Assembly: GCF_000212415.1 (NCBI RefSeq) | Contig: NC_015500.1 | Coordinates: 1,860,001 to 1,924,000 of the forward strand | Direction: 5' to 3' | DNA length: 64,000 nt | Source: Treponema brennaborense DSM 12168 | Lineage (GTDB): Bacteria; Spirochaetota; Spirochaetia; Treponematales; Treponemataceae | In this document: in pieces, positions 8,026 to 18,600 of the stretch | How positions within the stretch are numbered: the stretch's first letter is position 1 | Layout of the letters: each line of letters starts with the position of its first letter | Notes under the pieces: model-generated | Seen by the model: only the letters and a program-made list of their open reading frames with translations | What the model was told of the DNA's origin: nothing | The model's database searches: none | Position numbers and translations under genes: made by a program

Positions 8026-9192
8026 ATGGATACCATTTCATTTGAAACGCTCGGCGTTTCTCCCGATTTATGCCGGAAACTTACCGCGCTCGGCATTACG
8101 GAACCGACGGCAGTTCAGCAGCAAGTCGTTCCGCTGCTGAAAGAACGCGCCCACGTATTATTCCAGTCCGAAACGGGAACGGGAAAAACGTTTGCGTATC
8201 TGCTACCGCTCGTACAGCAGATCGATATGGAAAACCCGCAGGTTCAGCTGCTGATAATCGCCCCGACGCACGAACTGGCGTCGCAGATAAAAAGCCAAGT
8301 CAAATTGCTTACCGATATCAAGACGGCGCTGTGCATAGGCGGCGCGCCGATAAAGCGGCAGACGGAAATGCTGAAAGAAAAACCGCTTATCGTTATCGGC
8401 GGGCCGGCGCGGCTTTTGGAACTGATTTATCTTAAAAAACTGAAAACGGCCGCCGTAAAAGCGATCGTCCTCGACGAAGCGGACAGACTGCTTGTACCCG
8501 AACTGCGGGATGAGACGTGCGCGCTCATAAAATCACTGCCCGCGACAGTGCAGCTGGCCGCCTGCTCGGCAACCATTTCACAGAAAACGGAACGGCTCAT
8601 ACGGGAGGCACTGCCCGTTTCGGATAACGGCGAGCAACCGCTAAAAACGGTACTGCTCCCGCCGGAAGACGTCTTACGGAAACGCATTACGCACATCGCG
8701 CTTTACAGCGAACAGCGCGATAAACCCGACACGCTGCGAAAGCTGATTGCAGCAGTTGATCCCGAAAAGATGATGGTATTTACCGCCCGCCCCGATCAGG
8801 TGGATCAAATCGTATCGCGCCTGTCATACAAAAAAATAGATTGCTGCGGACTGCACGCCCGGTCCGATAAAATACAGCGGAAACAGGCGTTGGATAAATT
8901 CCGCGCAGGAAAATGCCGCATTCTGATAACGAGCGACCTTGCCGCGCGCGGACTCGATATCACCGGCATCACTCACATCGTGCAGATGGATCTGCCTACG
9001 GACGACGACTTTTTTATCCACCGAGCCGGGCGCACGGGCCGGGCGGGAGCGGCGGGATACGACATCGTTATCGGCGACGAGCGGGAATTGCGGCACCTTG
9101 CCGCCGTTGAAAAAAAGCTTGCGCTGACCGTATATCCCCGAATACTGTACGGCGGACAACTCGTCGCGCCGGCCGATCTGCCGGAAGCATAG
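8026..9192 (+). CDS. DEAD-box ATP-dependent RNA helicase
   Basis: A 388-residue protein holding only the two RecA-like domains. Motifs in order: Q-motif (FETLGVSPDLCRKL... ITEPTAVQQQ), Walker A ETGTGKT near residue 47, PTHELA, DEAD near 148, SAT near 183, then TSDLAARGLDI and HRAGRTGRAG in domain 2. It unwinds short RNA duplexes or remodels RNPs. There is no C-terminal RNA-targeting extension such as that of DbpA or CsdA, so its substrate is unknown. The frame is open upstream to 7837, but that part overlaps the divergent gene and does not look like helicase; MDTISFETLG is the family start. Confidence 0.93.
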   Translation: MDTISFETLGVSPDLCRKLTALGITEPTAVQQQVVPLLKERAHVLFQSETGTGKTFAYLLPLVQQIDMENPQVQLLIIAPTHELASQIKSQVKLLTDIKTALCIGGAPIKRQTEMLKEKPLIVIGGPARLLELIYLKKLKTAAVKAIVLDEADRLLVPELRDETCALIKSLPATVQLAACSATISQKTERLIREALPVSDNGEQPLKTVLLPPEDVLRKRITHIALYSEQRDKPDTLRKLIAAVDPEKMMVFTARPDQVDQIVSRLSYKKIDCCGLHARSDKIQRKQALDKFRAGKCRILITSDLAARGLDITGITHIVQMDLPTDDDFFIHRAGRTGRAGAAGYDIVIGDERELRHLAAVEKKLALTVYPRILYGGQLVAPADLPEA

Positions 9193-9194
9193 CG

Positions 9195-9980
9195 TCAGTC
9201 GACGATAAACAGCGTGCAGGCGAACACCCGCTTGACGCCGACCGACTGCAAAACGGCGGCGCACGTTTCAAGCGTAACGCCGGTCGTCAGAATGTCATCG
9301 AGTAAAACGACGGCCTCCGGAACGGATTTGCAGCGCCGGAGCGCGCGCGCATCGGCGGCGTACGACTTACCCAAATTCAGGAGCCGCTGCGATCTGTTCA
9401 GCGTTTTCTGCTGCTCGGCCGAACGGCGTTCAAGCAGCGGAAGAATCGGGAAACCGTACTTGAGCTTCAAAAAACGGCATAAATCCGCAATCTGATCCCA
9501 GCCGCATTTTCTTATCTTTCCGGGCCGCGGCGGCACCGGAACGATCGGCAGAACCGCGCCGTCGCATAATTCGGTTGACAACACGCCGGCTACTACTTCG
9601 GCAAAAAGTGCGGACAACTGCCGGACACCGCGGATTTTCCAAAGCACGAGCAAATCCTTTTTCCGAAGTACGTACGTGTGCACCGGAAACACCCGTTCGG
9701 TATGTGCCAAAAGCGGCGTTTCCCGGCAGCGCATACACACATCACGCTCGGACAGCAATTCAATGCCGCACACACGGCAGCGCAGCCGCCTGCCGGCTTC
9801 GGAAAAAGTCGGCGTCCAGACGAGCAGTTTTTCCGCCGCGCACGAATCGCAGACAACCGATGAAACGACGGGCGCACCGCAATACACGCAGGTATACCGT
9901 TCGCAGAGAAACGAAAGCAGACGGCGCGCGGCCGTACCGAAAAACGACTCTGCCCTGAATAAAGCGGCTGAAAAAGTCAT
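9195..9980 (-). CDS. comF: ComF family phosphoribosyltransferase-like protein
   Basis: A 261-residue protein of the ComF/GntX type. The N-terminal zinc ribbon has four CxxC pairs (CVYC, CDSC, CRVC, CMRC, residues 31-80). The C-terminal type I PRTase fold carries the PRPP loop VVLLDDILTTGVTLETC near residues 222-238. Family members are linked to natural transformation in some bacteria; the enzymatic role is not known. It ends 2 bases from the convergent DEAD-box gene. It starts 60 bases after mutS in the same direction and may be the last gene of the tamB-bamA-skp-mutS transcript. Confidence 0.88.
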   Translation of the reverse strand: MTFSAALFRAESFFGTAARRLLSFLCERYTCVYCGAPVVSSVVCDSCAAEKLLVWTPTFSEAGRRLRCRVCGIELLSERDVCMRCRETPLLAHTERVFPVHTYVLRKKDLLVLWKIRGVRQLSALFAEVVAGVLSTELCDGAVLPIVPVPPRPGKIRKCGWDQIADLCRFLKLKYGFPILPLLERRSAEQQKTLNRSQRLLNLGKSYAADARALRRCKSVPEAVVLLDDILTTGVTLETCAAVLQSVGVKRVFACTLFIVD

Positions 9981-10040
9981 ACCTTATTATTCGTTTAGGG
10001 AAACACGATTTATACGAACCGGCGCAGTTTTTATCGGATT

Positions 10041-12674
10041 TTATCGGCCGGAAAGCACTTTTTTCCAGCGGGAAACGCACTGCAGAGCTTCAAGCGGCGT
10101 CATCGAATCCGGTTCGGCGGACAGGATCTCGTCAAGGATCAGCTCCTCATCGGAAAACAGTCCCGGCGCGACCGGCTTTTGAGCGGCGGAATCAGAAAAA
10201 ACGGCCGTATCGGGCGGCGGCGCAACTGTTCCCGCAGAAGCCGGAACGTCCGAAAGAGATTCCGTGTGTAATTCCGTACCTGCTCCCGCCGCGGCCTGAA
10301 TGCGCGACAGCAATTCCCGCGCCCGCAAAATGACCGGACCGGGAACGCCCGCAAGCTGCGCAACGTGGATACCGTACGAATTGGCGGTAGCGCCCGCCTT
10401 TATTTTTTTCAGGAAAACGACTTGCCCTTCCCGTTCAAGCACTTCCAGACACAGCTGCTGCAATGCCGGATGCTCCATTCTGGTCAATTCGTGATAATGC
10501 GTTGCGAACAGAGTTTTGCAGCGCAGCGCATTCAGCAAATATTCGGATACCGCCCAGGCAATGGAAAGACCGTCTTCGGTAGACGTTCCGCGCCCCACCT
10601 CGTCCATAATGACCAGACTCCGCCGGGTAGCGGATCGTAAAATATGAGCGGTTTCAGTCATTTCGACCAAAAACGTCGATTCTCCGCGGGCAAGATTGTC
10701 GGACGCACCGACACGACAGAAAACCTTGTCGACGATGCCGATATGCGCTTTCTCCGCAGGCACGAACGATCCGGTCTGCGCAAGAAGCACGATCAGCGCG
10801 TTCTGCCGCAAATACGTACTTTTTCCGGCCATATTCGGCCCGGTAATGAGAGCGAACTTTTTTTCCGTATCGAAAGACGAATCGTTCGGCACGAATTCAC
10901 CGGCAGGCAAATGCAGCTCGACGACGGGATGGCGTCCCCCGATAATCGTAAAATCGTCGGATCCGTCTACTTCAGGGCAAACCCATTCGTGCAGTGCCGC
11001 CGCGTGCGCAAACGAAGCGGCCGCATCGATACCGGCAATCTCCGCCGCCGCCGTAAGCAGGTACGGAACGGACGTCTTGAGGGTATCGCGGATCTCAAGG
11101 AACAGCCGTTTTTCTTCATTGATAATCTTTTCACCGGCGGAGTTCAATTCCTGTTCCAATTCCTGCAGCCGAACGGTCGTGTAGCGGTCTCCGTTGACTA
11201 AAGAACGGCGCAGAATGAAATGCTCCGGAACACTGTCGAGCTTTCCGCGCGTTACTTCTATATAATAGCCGATCAGACGATTAAACCGAACTTTCAAATT
11301 GGCAATGCCCGTCTTCGCTTTTTCTTCTTCAACGTACGAATCGAGAATACCGTTAAAATCGTTCTGCACTTGCCGGTAATGGTCCAAATCGGCCGACCAG
11401 CCGTCTTTGATCATGCGGCCTTCGGTGAGCACCGTAGACGGATCTTCGAGAATGGCGTCCCGAATCATATCGATCAGCTGTTTCGCGGCGGCGGTATCGG
11501 CTCCGCCGAATTCCAGTCGGCTCATGCAGTCGCGCACGCGCAGCCACGCTTCAAGACTCGCACGCAGCGCCTGCACGTCTTTCGCATGCGCCCGGTCCAT
11601 GGCGATGCGGCCGGCAAGCCGTTCGACGTCGAGTATGGAAGCCAGCTCGGCTCGAACGGATTTGAGCACGTCCCGGCGGCTGACGAACGAAGCGACGCGC
11701 TGCTGCCGGTCCCGGATTTTTGCACAATCGGTCAGCGGTGAAAGCAGCCACGAACGGATCATGCGGTTTCCCATCGCCGTAACCGTGTGATTCACCGATT
11801 CGAGCAGCGTATACTGCGCCGTACCGTCGCGCAAATTTGAAATGAGCTCAAGATTACGGCGCGAAGAATCGTCTATGATAACGAATTCGCTGTCCCGATA
11901 TACGCGGATTCCGGTTATATGCGGCAGCGAAGAATTCGAGTTTTGGGAAAGATATTCAAGCAAAAATCCGGCGGGCGGAACTTCGGGAGATACTTCCGTC
12001 AGTGAAAACGAACGAAGATTGACCGTGCGGAACTGTGAGACCAGCCGTTTATACGACAATTCCGCCGCAAAATGCCAATCGGGATAATACGACACGGCGA
12101 TATCACCGTACCGCTCCAGCACCGACTGAACCGCAGCCGTTTCCCGCAGAGACTGCGGCAGCAGCAGTTCCCGCGGCGCGCAGCGGCCGAGTTCTTTGGC
12201 AAACTCTTCCGCCGTATCGGCGGCATTCCAGCTGGTTGCGGAAAAAGACGACGTGGTAACGTCGATATACGCGAACCCGGCTTTTCCGTGCGCACAGAAT
12301 AACGACGCAAGAAAATTGTTGGCCGAACGGTCAAGATATTCTTCTTCGACCGCGGTTCCGGGAGTGATGATTTCAACGACTTTCCGTTCGGCAAGCGTAC
12401 GGGGTCCCGAAGGCATCGTCACCTGTTCGCAAACCGCTATTTTTTTGCCGAGCCGGAGCAAACGCGCGATATAGATCTTAGCCGCGTGATACGGAATACC
12501 GCACATAGGCTGCGAAGCGCGGTGCGTCAGCGTCAAATTCAGCAGACGCGATACTTCGATCGCATCGTCGTCAAACATTTCATAGAAGTCGCCCAGTCGG
12601 AAGAACAGCACGTCGTCCGGGTGCTGTTCTTTTATGGACCGGTACTGAAGCATCATCGGAGTAACTTCAGCCAT
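10041..12674 (-). CDS. mutS: DNA mismatch repair protein MutS
   Basis: An 877-residue mismatch-recognition ATPase. The N-terminal mismatch-binding domain has the F-x-E motif in GDFYEMF (residues 28-34). Connector, lever and clamp domains follow. The ATPase has Walker A GPNMAGKSTYLRQ, Walker B VIMDEVGRGTS and THYHELT. The C-terminal tail ends with the MTPLEAL motif typical of MutS1. The start MAEVTPMML (12674) is 8 bases after the skp stop; a longer frame to 12740 overlaps skp and has no family match. The skp-mutS adjacency is also known in T. pallidum. Confidence 0.97.
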   Translation of the reverse strand: MAEVTPMMLQYRSIKEQHPDDVLFFRLGDFYEMFDDDAIEVSRLLNLTLTHRASQPMCGIPYHAAKIYIARLLRLGKKIAVCEQVTMPSGPRTLAERKVVEIITPGTAVEEEYLDRSANNFLASLFCAHGKAGFAYIDVTTSSFSATSWNAADTAEEFAKELGRCAPRELLLPQSLRETAAVQSVLERYGDIAVSYYPDWHFAAELSYKRLVSQFRTVNLRSFSLTEVSPEVPPAGFLLEYLSQNSNSSLPHITGIRVYRDSEFVIIDDSSRRNLELISNLRDGTAQYTLLESVNHTVTAMGNRMIRSWLLSPLTDCAKIRDRQQRVASFVSRRDVLKSVRAELASILDVERLAGRIAMDRAHAKDVQALRASLEAWLRVRDCMSRLEFGGADTAAAKQLIDMIRDAILEDPSTVLTEGRMIKDGWSADLDHYRQVQNDFNGILDSYVEEEKAKTGIANLKVRFNRLIGYYIEVTRGKLDSVPEHFILRRSLVNGDRYTTVRLQELEQELNSAGEKIINEEKRLFLEIRDTLKTSVPYLLTAAAEIAGIDAAASFAHAAALHEWVCPEVDGSDDFTIIGGRHPVVELHLPAGEFVPNDSSFDTEKKFALITGPNMAGKSTYLRQNALIVLLAQTGSFVPAEKAHIGIVDKVFCRVGASDNLARGESTFLVEMTETAHILRSATRRSLVIMDEVGRGTSTEDGLSIAWAVSEYLLNALRCKTLFATHYHELTRMEHPALQQLCLEVLEREGQVVFLKKIKAGATANSYGIHVAQLAGVPGPVILRARELLSRIQAAAGAGTELHTESLSDVPASAGTVAPPPDTAVFSDSAAQKPVAPGLFSDEELILDEILSAEPDSMTPLEALQCVSRWKKVLSGR

Positions 12675-12682
12675 GGCCACCG

Positions 12683-13204
12683 CTACAATCCCAGCGCGCT
12701 GATAACTTCGTCGGTAACATCCACCGTCGGGCTGTACCACAAAATCGCGTTCGATTCCTGCAAACTCAAAATCATGCTGTAACCGCCGGCTTCGGCAATC
12801 CGCTCAAGCGTCGCGTACAGCCGCCGGTAAAAATCGTCGGACGTTTTCAAAGACCGTTTCAGTGATTCCAGTTCGATATTTTTCGCGTTCGTATATTCGT
12901 TCAGTATATCGGTTTTAGTCGTAATTTCGGCTTCAAGCTTCAAGGCAGCGGACTCGTTGCCGTTTTTGCGGTATTCGGCCTTCTTCGACTGCAGATCGCG
13001 CAGCGCCTCCGTCTGCTTGTTGATTTCAGCCTGAAATTCGGCGCGTTTGGCTTCGTAATTACGAACCGGTCCGGTTTCGCGGAAATAGGATTCATACACG
13101 CGCGCCGTATCCACGACGCCGAATTTCGTAATCTGCTGAGCGCCTCCCGCGGCGCAGAACACGGCGCAGCAAACCAGCGCACACACAACGTACTTATTCT
13201 TCAT
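12683..13204 (-). CDS. OmpH/Skp family periplasmic chaperone
   Basis: A 173-residue protein. It has an N-terminal signal peptide (MKNKYVVCALVCCAVFCAAG, cleavage near AQQ). Then comes the OmpH domain: the start ITKFGVVDTARVYESY, a long charged helix pair (residues 45-115, rich in Lys/Glu, the tentacles of Skp), and a C-terminal strand. Skp holds unfolded outer-membrane proteins in the periplasm for BamA. It lies 11 bases after bamA and 8 before mutS. The placement directly behind bamA supports an outer-membrane assembly role. Confidence 0.9.
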   Translation of the reverse strand: MKNKYVVCALVCCAVFCAAGGAQQITKFGVVDTARVYESYFRETGPVRNYEAKRAEFQAEINKQTEALRDLQSKKAEYRKNGNESAALKLEAEITTKTDILNEYTNAKNIELESLKRSLKTSDDFYRRLYATLERIAEAGGYSMILSLQESNAILWYSPTVDVTDEVISALGL

Positions 13205-13215
13205 TTAAACACCTA

Positions 13216-15642
13216 CTATCTATTCGTGAGATTGAACGACAATACGAACTGCCATTCGGGTCCCGTACCGTTCCGCCATTCGACGGAACCGTTTTTGATC
13301 TGGAACGTATTAGCCAAAAGCAGGCGCAGCGGAAACTGCTGCAGCGAAAATCTGAATCCGGGGCCGAAACTGAAATAGAAATCGTCAAGCTTCAGCGACG
13401 TAAACATATCGGCGGCATCCTCTTTGAGCGCGGCGGCGTCGAAGAAAAAATCGAGTGAAAAAATACCGGGCGCAACGGGCATACGCAACTCGACGGTGTT
13501 GCTCCACAAAGCCTTCGTCCGATTCGTATTGTAAATGGAACTCCAGCCGCGGCCGGTAAACATACCGTCTATGTACAACTTGTTGGTTGAACTGAGCTCG
13601 CTGCCGGGCAGCTGCTCGATAAACGACAGCGTCGAAAGCCCCGCAAGAACGAATTTAAGATTCCAGGTTTCCGACACCGGCACGTTGAGCAGCGTCAGAT
13701 AGCCTTCGGCTTTCGTGTCGCTTCTGAAGAAAAATTCCGATTCTATCTGCGGAAAAAATCCCGTCCACGCGACCCGTTCGCTCGCGAACCAGCCGGACGA
13801 CGGATCAAAGCTGACGTCGCGCATATCCACGGAAGCGGACGCCCACACGGAGTTTTGGATTCCCCATTTTCCGTGATATGAAGCGAGCGTCGAATCAACG
13901 GGAATGTACACATTGGCATCGTAAAAATTTTGGAGCACTTGGCCGACGATACCGCCCGACAGGGAGAATATCGCAAAATCGGGAACCCAGCGGCGGCCGA
14001 GCGACGCGCTTAAACTCATCGACACTTTTTCATAATTCATGTAATACGACGTGTCGTCCTGCGTACCGTCGGGCAGAAACATTTTGCGCAGCGCTGACAG
14101 CGAAGAATGCGCGACTTCCGCGCTGACGCCGACGCTGACCGGCATACCTAAAAACCAGGAATCGCTGTAGCTGAGACTGAGCGACTGATTGTCCGTAGAA
14201 ATGACGGTACTTGCCGAAATGGCTTTTCCCGTACCGAACACGTTGGAATCTTTCCAATTGAAAAACAGCGAAACCGGGAATGCGTTCGGATCGGCAACAC
14301 CCGAAAACGTTACGCCGAACTCGATCGCCGTCGTAGACTGTTCTTCCACGTTCAGAATGAGATCCACCAGATTTTCTTCCGAACCGGACACGATATCGGG
14401 AACGATTGCCGAAAAGAACTGCAGGTTGAACAGATTGCGCAGCCCGGACGTTACTTTGGCTTTGGAAAAAATATCACCGGTTTCAATCGGCAACTCGCGG
14501 CGGATAACGTGCTCCTTCGTCTTTGTGTTTCCCTTGATGATGATATTTTCAATATGACTGCGCGGCCGCTCGATAATGACAAAACGGACGGAAATCTGCT
14601 TTGCGTCGGCATCTTTGCTCATTTCGGGATTGAAATAATTGGACGTATACCCGTTTTCGTAGTACAAATCGGTAACGGCGTACATACCTTCCTGAAATTT
14701 CGTCTGATTGAACACCGCACCGTCCTGCAGTTTTACAAGCGCGCGGAGCGTTTCAGAAGAAAAAATGACGTTTCCGGTAAACGTAACGCCGCCGAACGTA
14801 TACTGCGTTCCTTCCTGAATGACGAAACGGATATCGAGTTCGTCGCTGTTGTTCTCTTCGTTATACGTCGTCGTCCTGACGACGTCGAGAATAGCGGCGT
14901 CCGCATATCCGCGGTTGTTGTAATACGTCAGAATGGCGTTTTTGTCAATCTCGAGCTGGCTTTCCTGAAAAGCGCCCTTGTTGAACAGGCCGGCTTCCTT
15001 CATGCCCAGCAGACCTTTCAGCGTTTTTGCCGCGACCACTTGGTTCCCCATAAAGGAAATACTTTTGACGACGGTGGAACGGCCTTCGTTTACGTTGAAA
15101 ACGATTTCCACGCCCGAATCGGTCTCGTTCGCTTCGGAAGAAACCCGTATGTTCGTGTATCCTTTTTTAAGATAGACGTCGCGTACGGCCCGTTCGTCGA
15201 GCAGCACTTTGCTCGACACGTAAATGTCTTTTTCCTTGACGGACACCGCCTCTTTCAATTCCGAAGAACGCACCTGCTTATTGCCGGAAAAAGATATTTT
15301 ACTGATAAACGGCCGTTCGGTAACGGTAAATTTGATAACGACCGTATCGCCTTTGGCGTCGCCGGGCAGCGCGACCGGTGAAATGTCTTCAAACAGGTCG
15401 AGCGCGTATACTTTATTCAGCAAATCGCCGTACAGCGCGTCGGTAAAACCCTTTCCGATAAACGGAGTCGTTACTCCGGAAAGTTCGAGGTTCGTCACGT
15501 GCGTCAAACCTTCAAAATCTATTGAACGGATTTTTTTATTGTAATACCAGGCGTCCGTCGTCTGGGCGGACAGCCCGGCGGAAATCAGCACTGAAACGAT
15601 AAAACCCAATAACGCGATTCGGGAACGGCGGTTATTACGCAT
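13216..15642 (-). CDS. bamA: Outer membrane protein assembly factor BamA
   Basis: An 808-residue protein with a signal peptide (RIALLGFIVSVLISAGLSA). A POTRA region of several repeats follows (residues about 33-420; for example RSIDFEGLTHVTNLELSG and ISFSGNKQVRSSELKEAV). The C-terminal 16-stranded barrel spans about 430-808 and includes FTGRGWSSIYNTNRTKALWS, the loop-6 region, with the motif written GRGW rather than VRGF. It is the treponemal BamA/Omp85 (TP0326 type), which inserts beta-barrel proteins. It lies between tamB and skp in one operon. Confidence 0.95.
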   Translation of the reverse strand: MRNNRRSRIALLGFIVSVLISAGLSAQTTDAWYYNKKIRSIDFEGLTHVTNLELSGVTTPFIGKGFTDALYGDLLNKVYALDLFEDISPVALPGDAKGDTVVIKFTVTERPFISKISFSGNKQVRSSELKEAVSVKEKDIYVSSKVLLDERAVRDVYLKKGYTNIRVSSEANETDSGVEIVFNVNEGRSTVVKSISFMGNQVVAAKTLKGLLGMKEAGLFNKGAFQESQLEIDKNAILTYYNNRGYADAAILDVVRTTTYNEENNSDELDIRFVIQEGTQYTFGGVTFTGNVIFSSETLRALVKLQDGAVFNQTKFQEGMYAVTDLYYENGYTSNYFNPEMSKDADAKQISVRFVIIERPRSHIENIIIKGNTKTKEHVIRRELPIETGDIFSKAKVTSGLRNLFNLQFFSAIVPDIVSGSEENLVDLILNVEEQSTTAIEFGVTFSGVADPNAFPVSLFFNWKDSNVFGTGKAISASTVISTDNQSLSLSYSDSWFLGMPVSVGVSAEVAHSSLSALRKMFLPDGTQDDTSYYMNYEKVSMSLSASLGRRWVPDFAIFSLSGGIVGQVLQNFYDANVYIPVDSTLASYHGKWGIQNSVWASASVDMRDVSFDPSSGWFASERVAWTGFFPQIESEFFFRSDTKAEGYLTLLNVPVSETWNLKFVLAGLSTLSFIEQLPGSELSSTNKLYIDGMFTGRGWSSIYNTNRTKALWSNTVELRMPVAPGIFSLDFFFDAAALKEDAADMFTSLKLDDFYFSFGPGFRFSLQQFPLRLLLANTFQIKNGSVEWRNGTGPEWQFVLSFNLTNR

Positions 15643-15654
15643 ACATACTCCTAC

Positions 15655-18600
15655 CTAAAAAACGAACTTCCACGACAAACTGATCGACGTTGCCGGTACC
15701 CACAAATGCTGCGTCGTACCGATTTCCGGCGCGATGCTCCACCGTATCGTTGCAAACGGAGAATCCATTTCCAAACCGATTTCAGGCTGGAACACCAATC
15801 CGGAGGTCGTATTGCCGCCAGAGGTCCTCGATTCGTCGTACGTAAAATGAAGCAGCGCATCGGCATAAATCGAACTGCCGAAATATTTACCTATATAAAC
15901 AGTCGTATTGTCGAATAAGTTACCGATCGTTTGAACTTTTCCGTCGGAACCGACATTCAACCATTGTTTTAAAATTTTCTGCACGCCCATCGTACGTATA
16001 GAAAATATATCAAAATTCAGCAAATCACGCAATGCGTTTTCAACCTTGCTGAGCGCAAATATCTGAAAACCGTAATCGACGCCGGTAAGCAGCGCGTCCC
16101 AGCCGCTGCGGATGTCGCCGGTAAACGCCTGGCCGAGCATCGACATCAGTTCCAATTCGGATTTGGGCGGAGACGACGAATACGTCGGATTGAATTCGCT
16201 GAGCCGCTGATTTTCCGCACTCAAAATGATGCGGACGGGTTCGCCTTCCGCGTCCCGTTCGCGAATCTCCGCACGGACGGTAAGCCGCGGATCAAACGAA
16301 CCGTTCATTTCGTTAAACACGATGCGGCCTTCGCGCAGATAGAAATTCCTGCTCAAATAGAGAATTTCACCGCCGCGCAGCACGACGTCTCCCTTGAACA
16401 CGAAATCGGACGCAGCCGAATCGTATTGGAACAGCAGATCCGTATTCGGTTCCACCAAACCGCGCAGCAGCGGACTGAACACGATTTGTACGCGCTGCCC
16501 GGTCGTAACGTTGAAATCGAGATTCACGTCGAACGTCGACGGTTCGGCGCCGCTTTTGGACGCCAGCGTGTCGGTCGAAATCGCAACTTCAACGTTATCG
16601 GCAAAAAACGAACCGGAAACCGTCGCCGAGTCGAGCGTTACGTAAATGGAAAGATCGCACGTGGACATACCGACGACGTTCACCGGCGGCGCGGAAATAT
16701 TTGCCGGAATCATCACGTTCTGCGGCGTTTTGATGCCGAGCGAAAGATGATCGAGCCGCCAGCGATCGAGCACCAGACTCAAATCGAGCACGACGCTGCC
16801 GTTTTTCACTTTGAACGCAGTGTTGTCGATGCGCAGTTCGTTGTCGACGATCGCAATGCGCACGTCGGCAGCCGTTATGTGTTCCGTAACGAAATCGGGA
16901 CAATTGAGATCCATGTTTTTTACTCTGAATACGCCGCTGAACTCCGGATCCGCAACAAAACCGCCGACGTGCGCGTTTCCGCTCAAAGCGCCGCCGTACA
17001 GCGTGATAAACGGAAACGAAACCAGATTCCGGAAAGAAGCCAAATCCGCGCTCATGTTCCGCAAATCGACGTCCAGATTCGTTTCCCGAATGGTGCCGGA
17101 AACCGTCCCGTGCAGCGGAAACCGGCCGTCGAGCGTCAGCAGAACGGCGCCGCCGTCGGACAGCGAACCGTTTATGCCCAAATCGCCGGACGAGTAAATG
17201 TCGAACCGTCCCGGAGAACGCAGCAGACTGAGTTTGACCGTTTCGGGCGTTTCAAAAACGGAACCGCCGAGTTCCGCTTCCAGTTCGACGGCGAAAACGT
17301 CAGGGACCCCCGCATTCAGCGCGGAAAGAATGCCGGCGCTCTTTTCCGCCGAGTCGCCGCCGGAAAGCGTTATTTTGAACGGAGCGGCCACCGTATACAC
17401 GGTGGCAAGCGCGCCGTCGTAGCGCGCCGTGAGCGAACCGGCAAAAGAGGCGACATCGAAATCGGCCGCGATGTCCGAAACGTGATGCCGCCCGTACGAA
17501 ACGTTCGCCGAATCGATGAAAAACGTTCCGTCGTCAAGCCGCGCGCCGCCGCTGAAAACGACGGGAACGCCGCCGACCGATACGGAAGACGTATCGACTT
17601 GCACGGAAACGAACGGATTTTCAAGCGATCCCATCGCGACGATCGTACCGCTGCACACGTCGGCCGCACTTTGCAGTTTGCGCACGCGCGCCATCGGAAA
17701 TGAGGAAACCGAAATCTGACTCGAAAAATAAAAATCGGACAACACGGACGCGGCGGAAAACGGTTTATGCTCGGGATTGGACAGCGTCGCGTTCACCGAG
17801 TACGCTTCGCTGGAAAGCGGATTTGACAGTGCAATATCGAGCGAAGCCGAATCGAGTCCCGATTCGGACAAATTCCACATGATACCGCCCGATCCTTCCA
17901 AAAGGGACACGGTGTCCGAATAGCCGAGCGAATTCAGCATAAAGCCGAACCGGTTGATCTGGCCGCTCAAACTGACGTGAGGCGCAAAGCCCAAACGGTT
18001 CGTCGCTTCGGTAAGCTCGAAACGGTTCACGTCGACGGTGAACGAATCCATATACGGAAAATTGATCGCCGTATCGAGCGACACGGACAGTACCGATTTT
18101 CCCAGCGCGAGCGGCAGATTATCCATTTTCAGCGAACCGGACACGCCGCGGTTCTGAACCGAAGACCCGAACGTGAACGCCGCGTCCAATCCGTAATCGC
18201 CCGTAACGCCGATCCAGGATCCGGGAACGAACGAACCGGACAGCGAATACGGAATCGAGTTTACCGCCAAATCCGCCGTAAAGAACATATCGTAAAAATC
18301 GTCCGCTATATCCGCATCAAACGAAGCCTGCACGGACTGCCCCGCGTACAGCAAATCGAATTTTGAAACGTGCACGCTCGACTCGTTTCCGGTTACCGAA
18401 AACACCAAAAATTCCTGATCGCGCACCGTGTTCGCTATAATCGAATACGGCACGTTGTACGTTACCGTCGAAAAATCGGTCGCTACGTAAAACTCGTTCG
18501 TCAGAACGTACGGCGAAAGGAAAGCGGCGGCGGAACGCAGCGAGTCCTGCGTCTGCCGGTTCATGAAAAACGCACCGGCAGTTATCGCCGTATCAAGAAA

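Noticed and set aside
12675-12740. Longer mutS start at 12740, and longer starts for clpX (5443), the DEAD-box gene (7837), rnhB (46662) and fliK (42140)
   Set aside because: The added residues overlap neighbouring genes or promoters, do not fit the families, and the shorter starts have ribosome sites or promoters at the right distance.
16426-17703. A 425-codon plus-strand open frame opposite tamB
   Set aside because: It is Arg/His-rich, resembles no protein and is antisense to the well-supported tamB frame; such frames arise from the GC-skewed third codon positions here.
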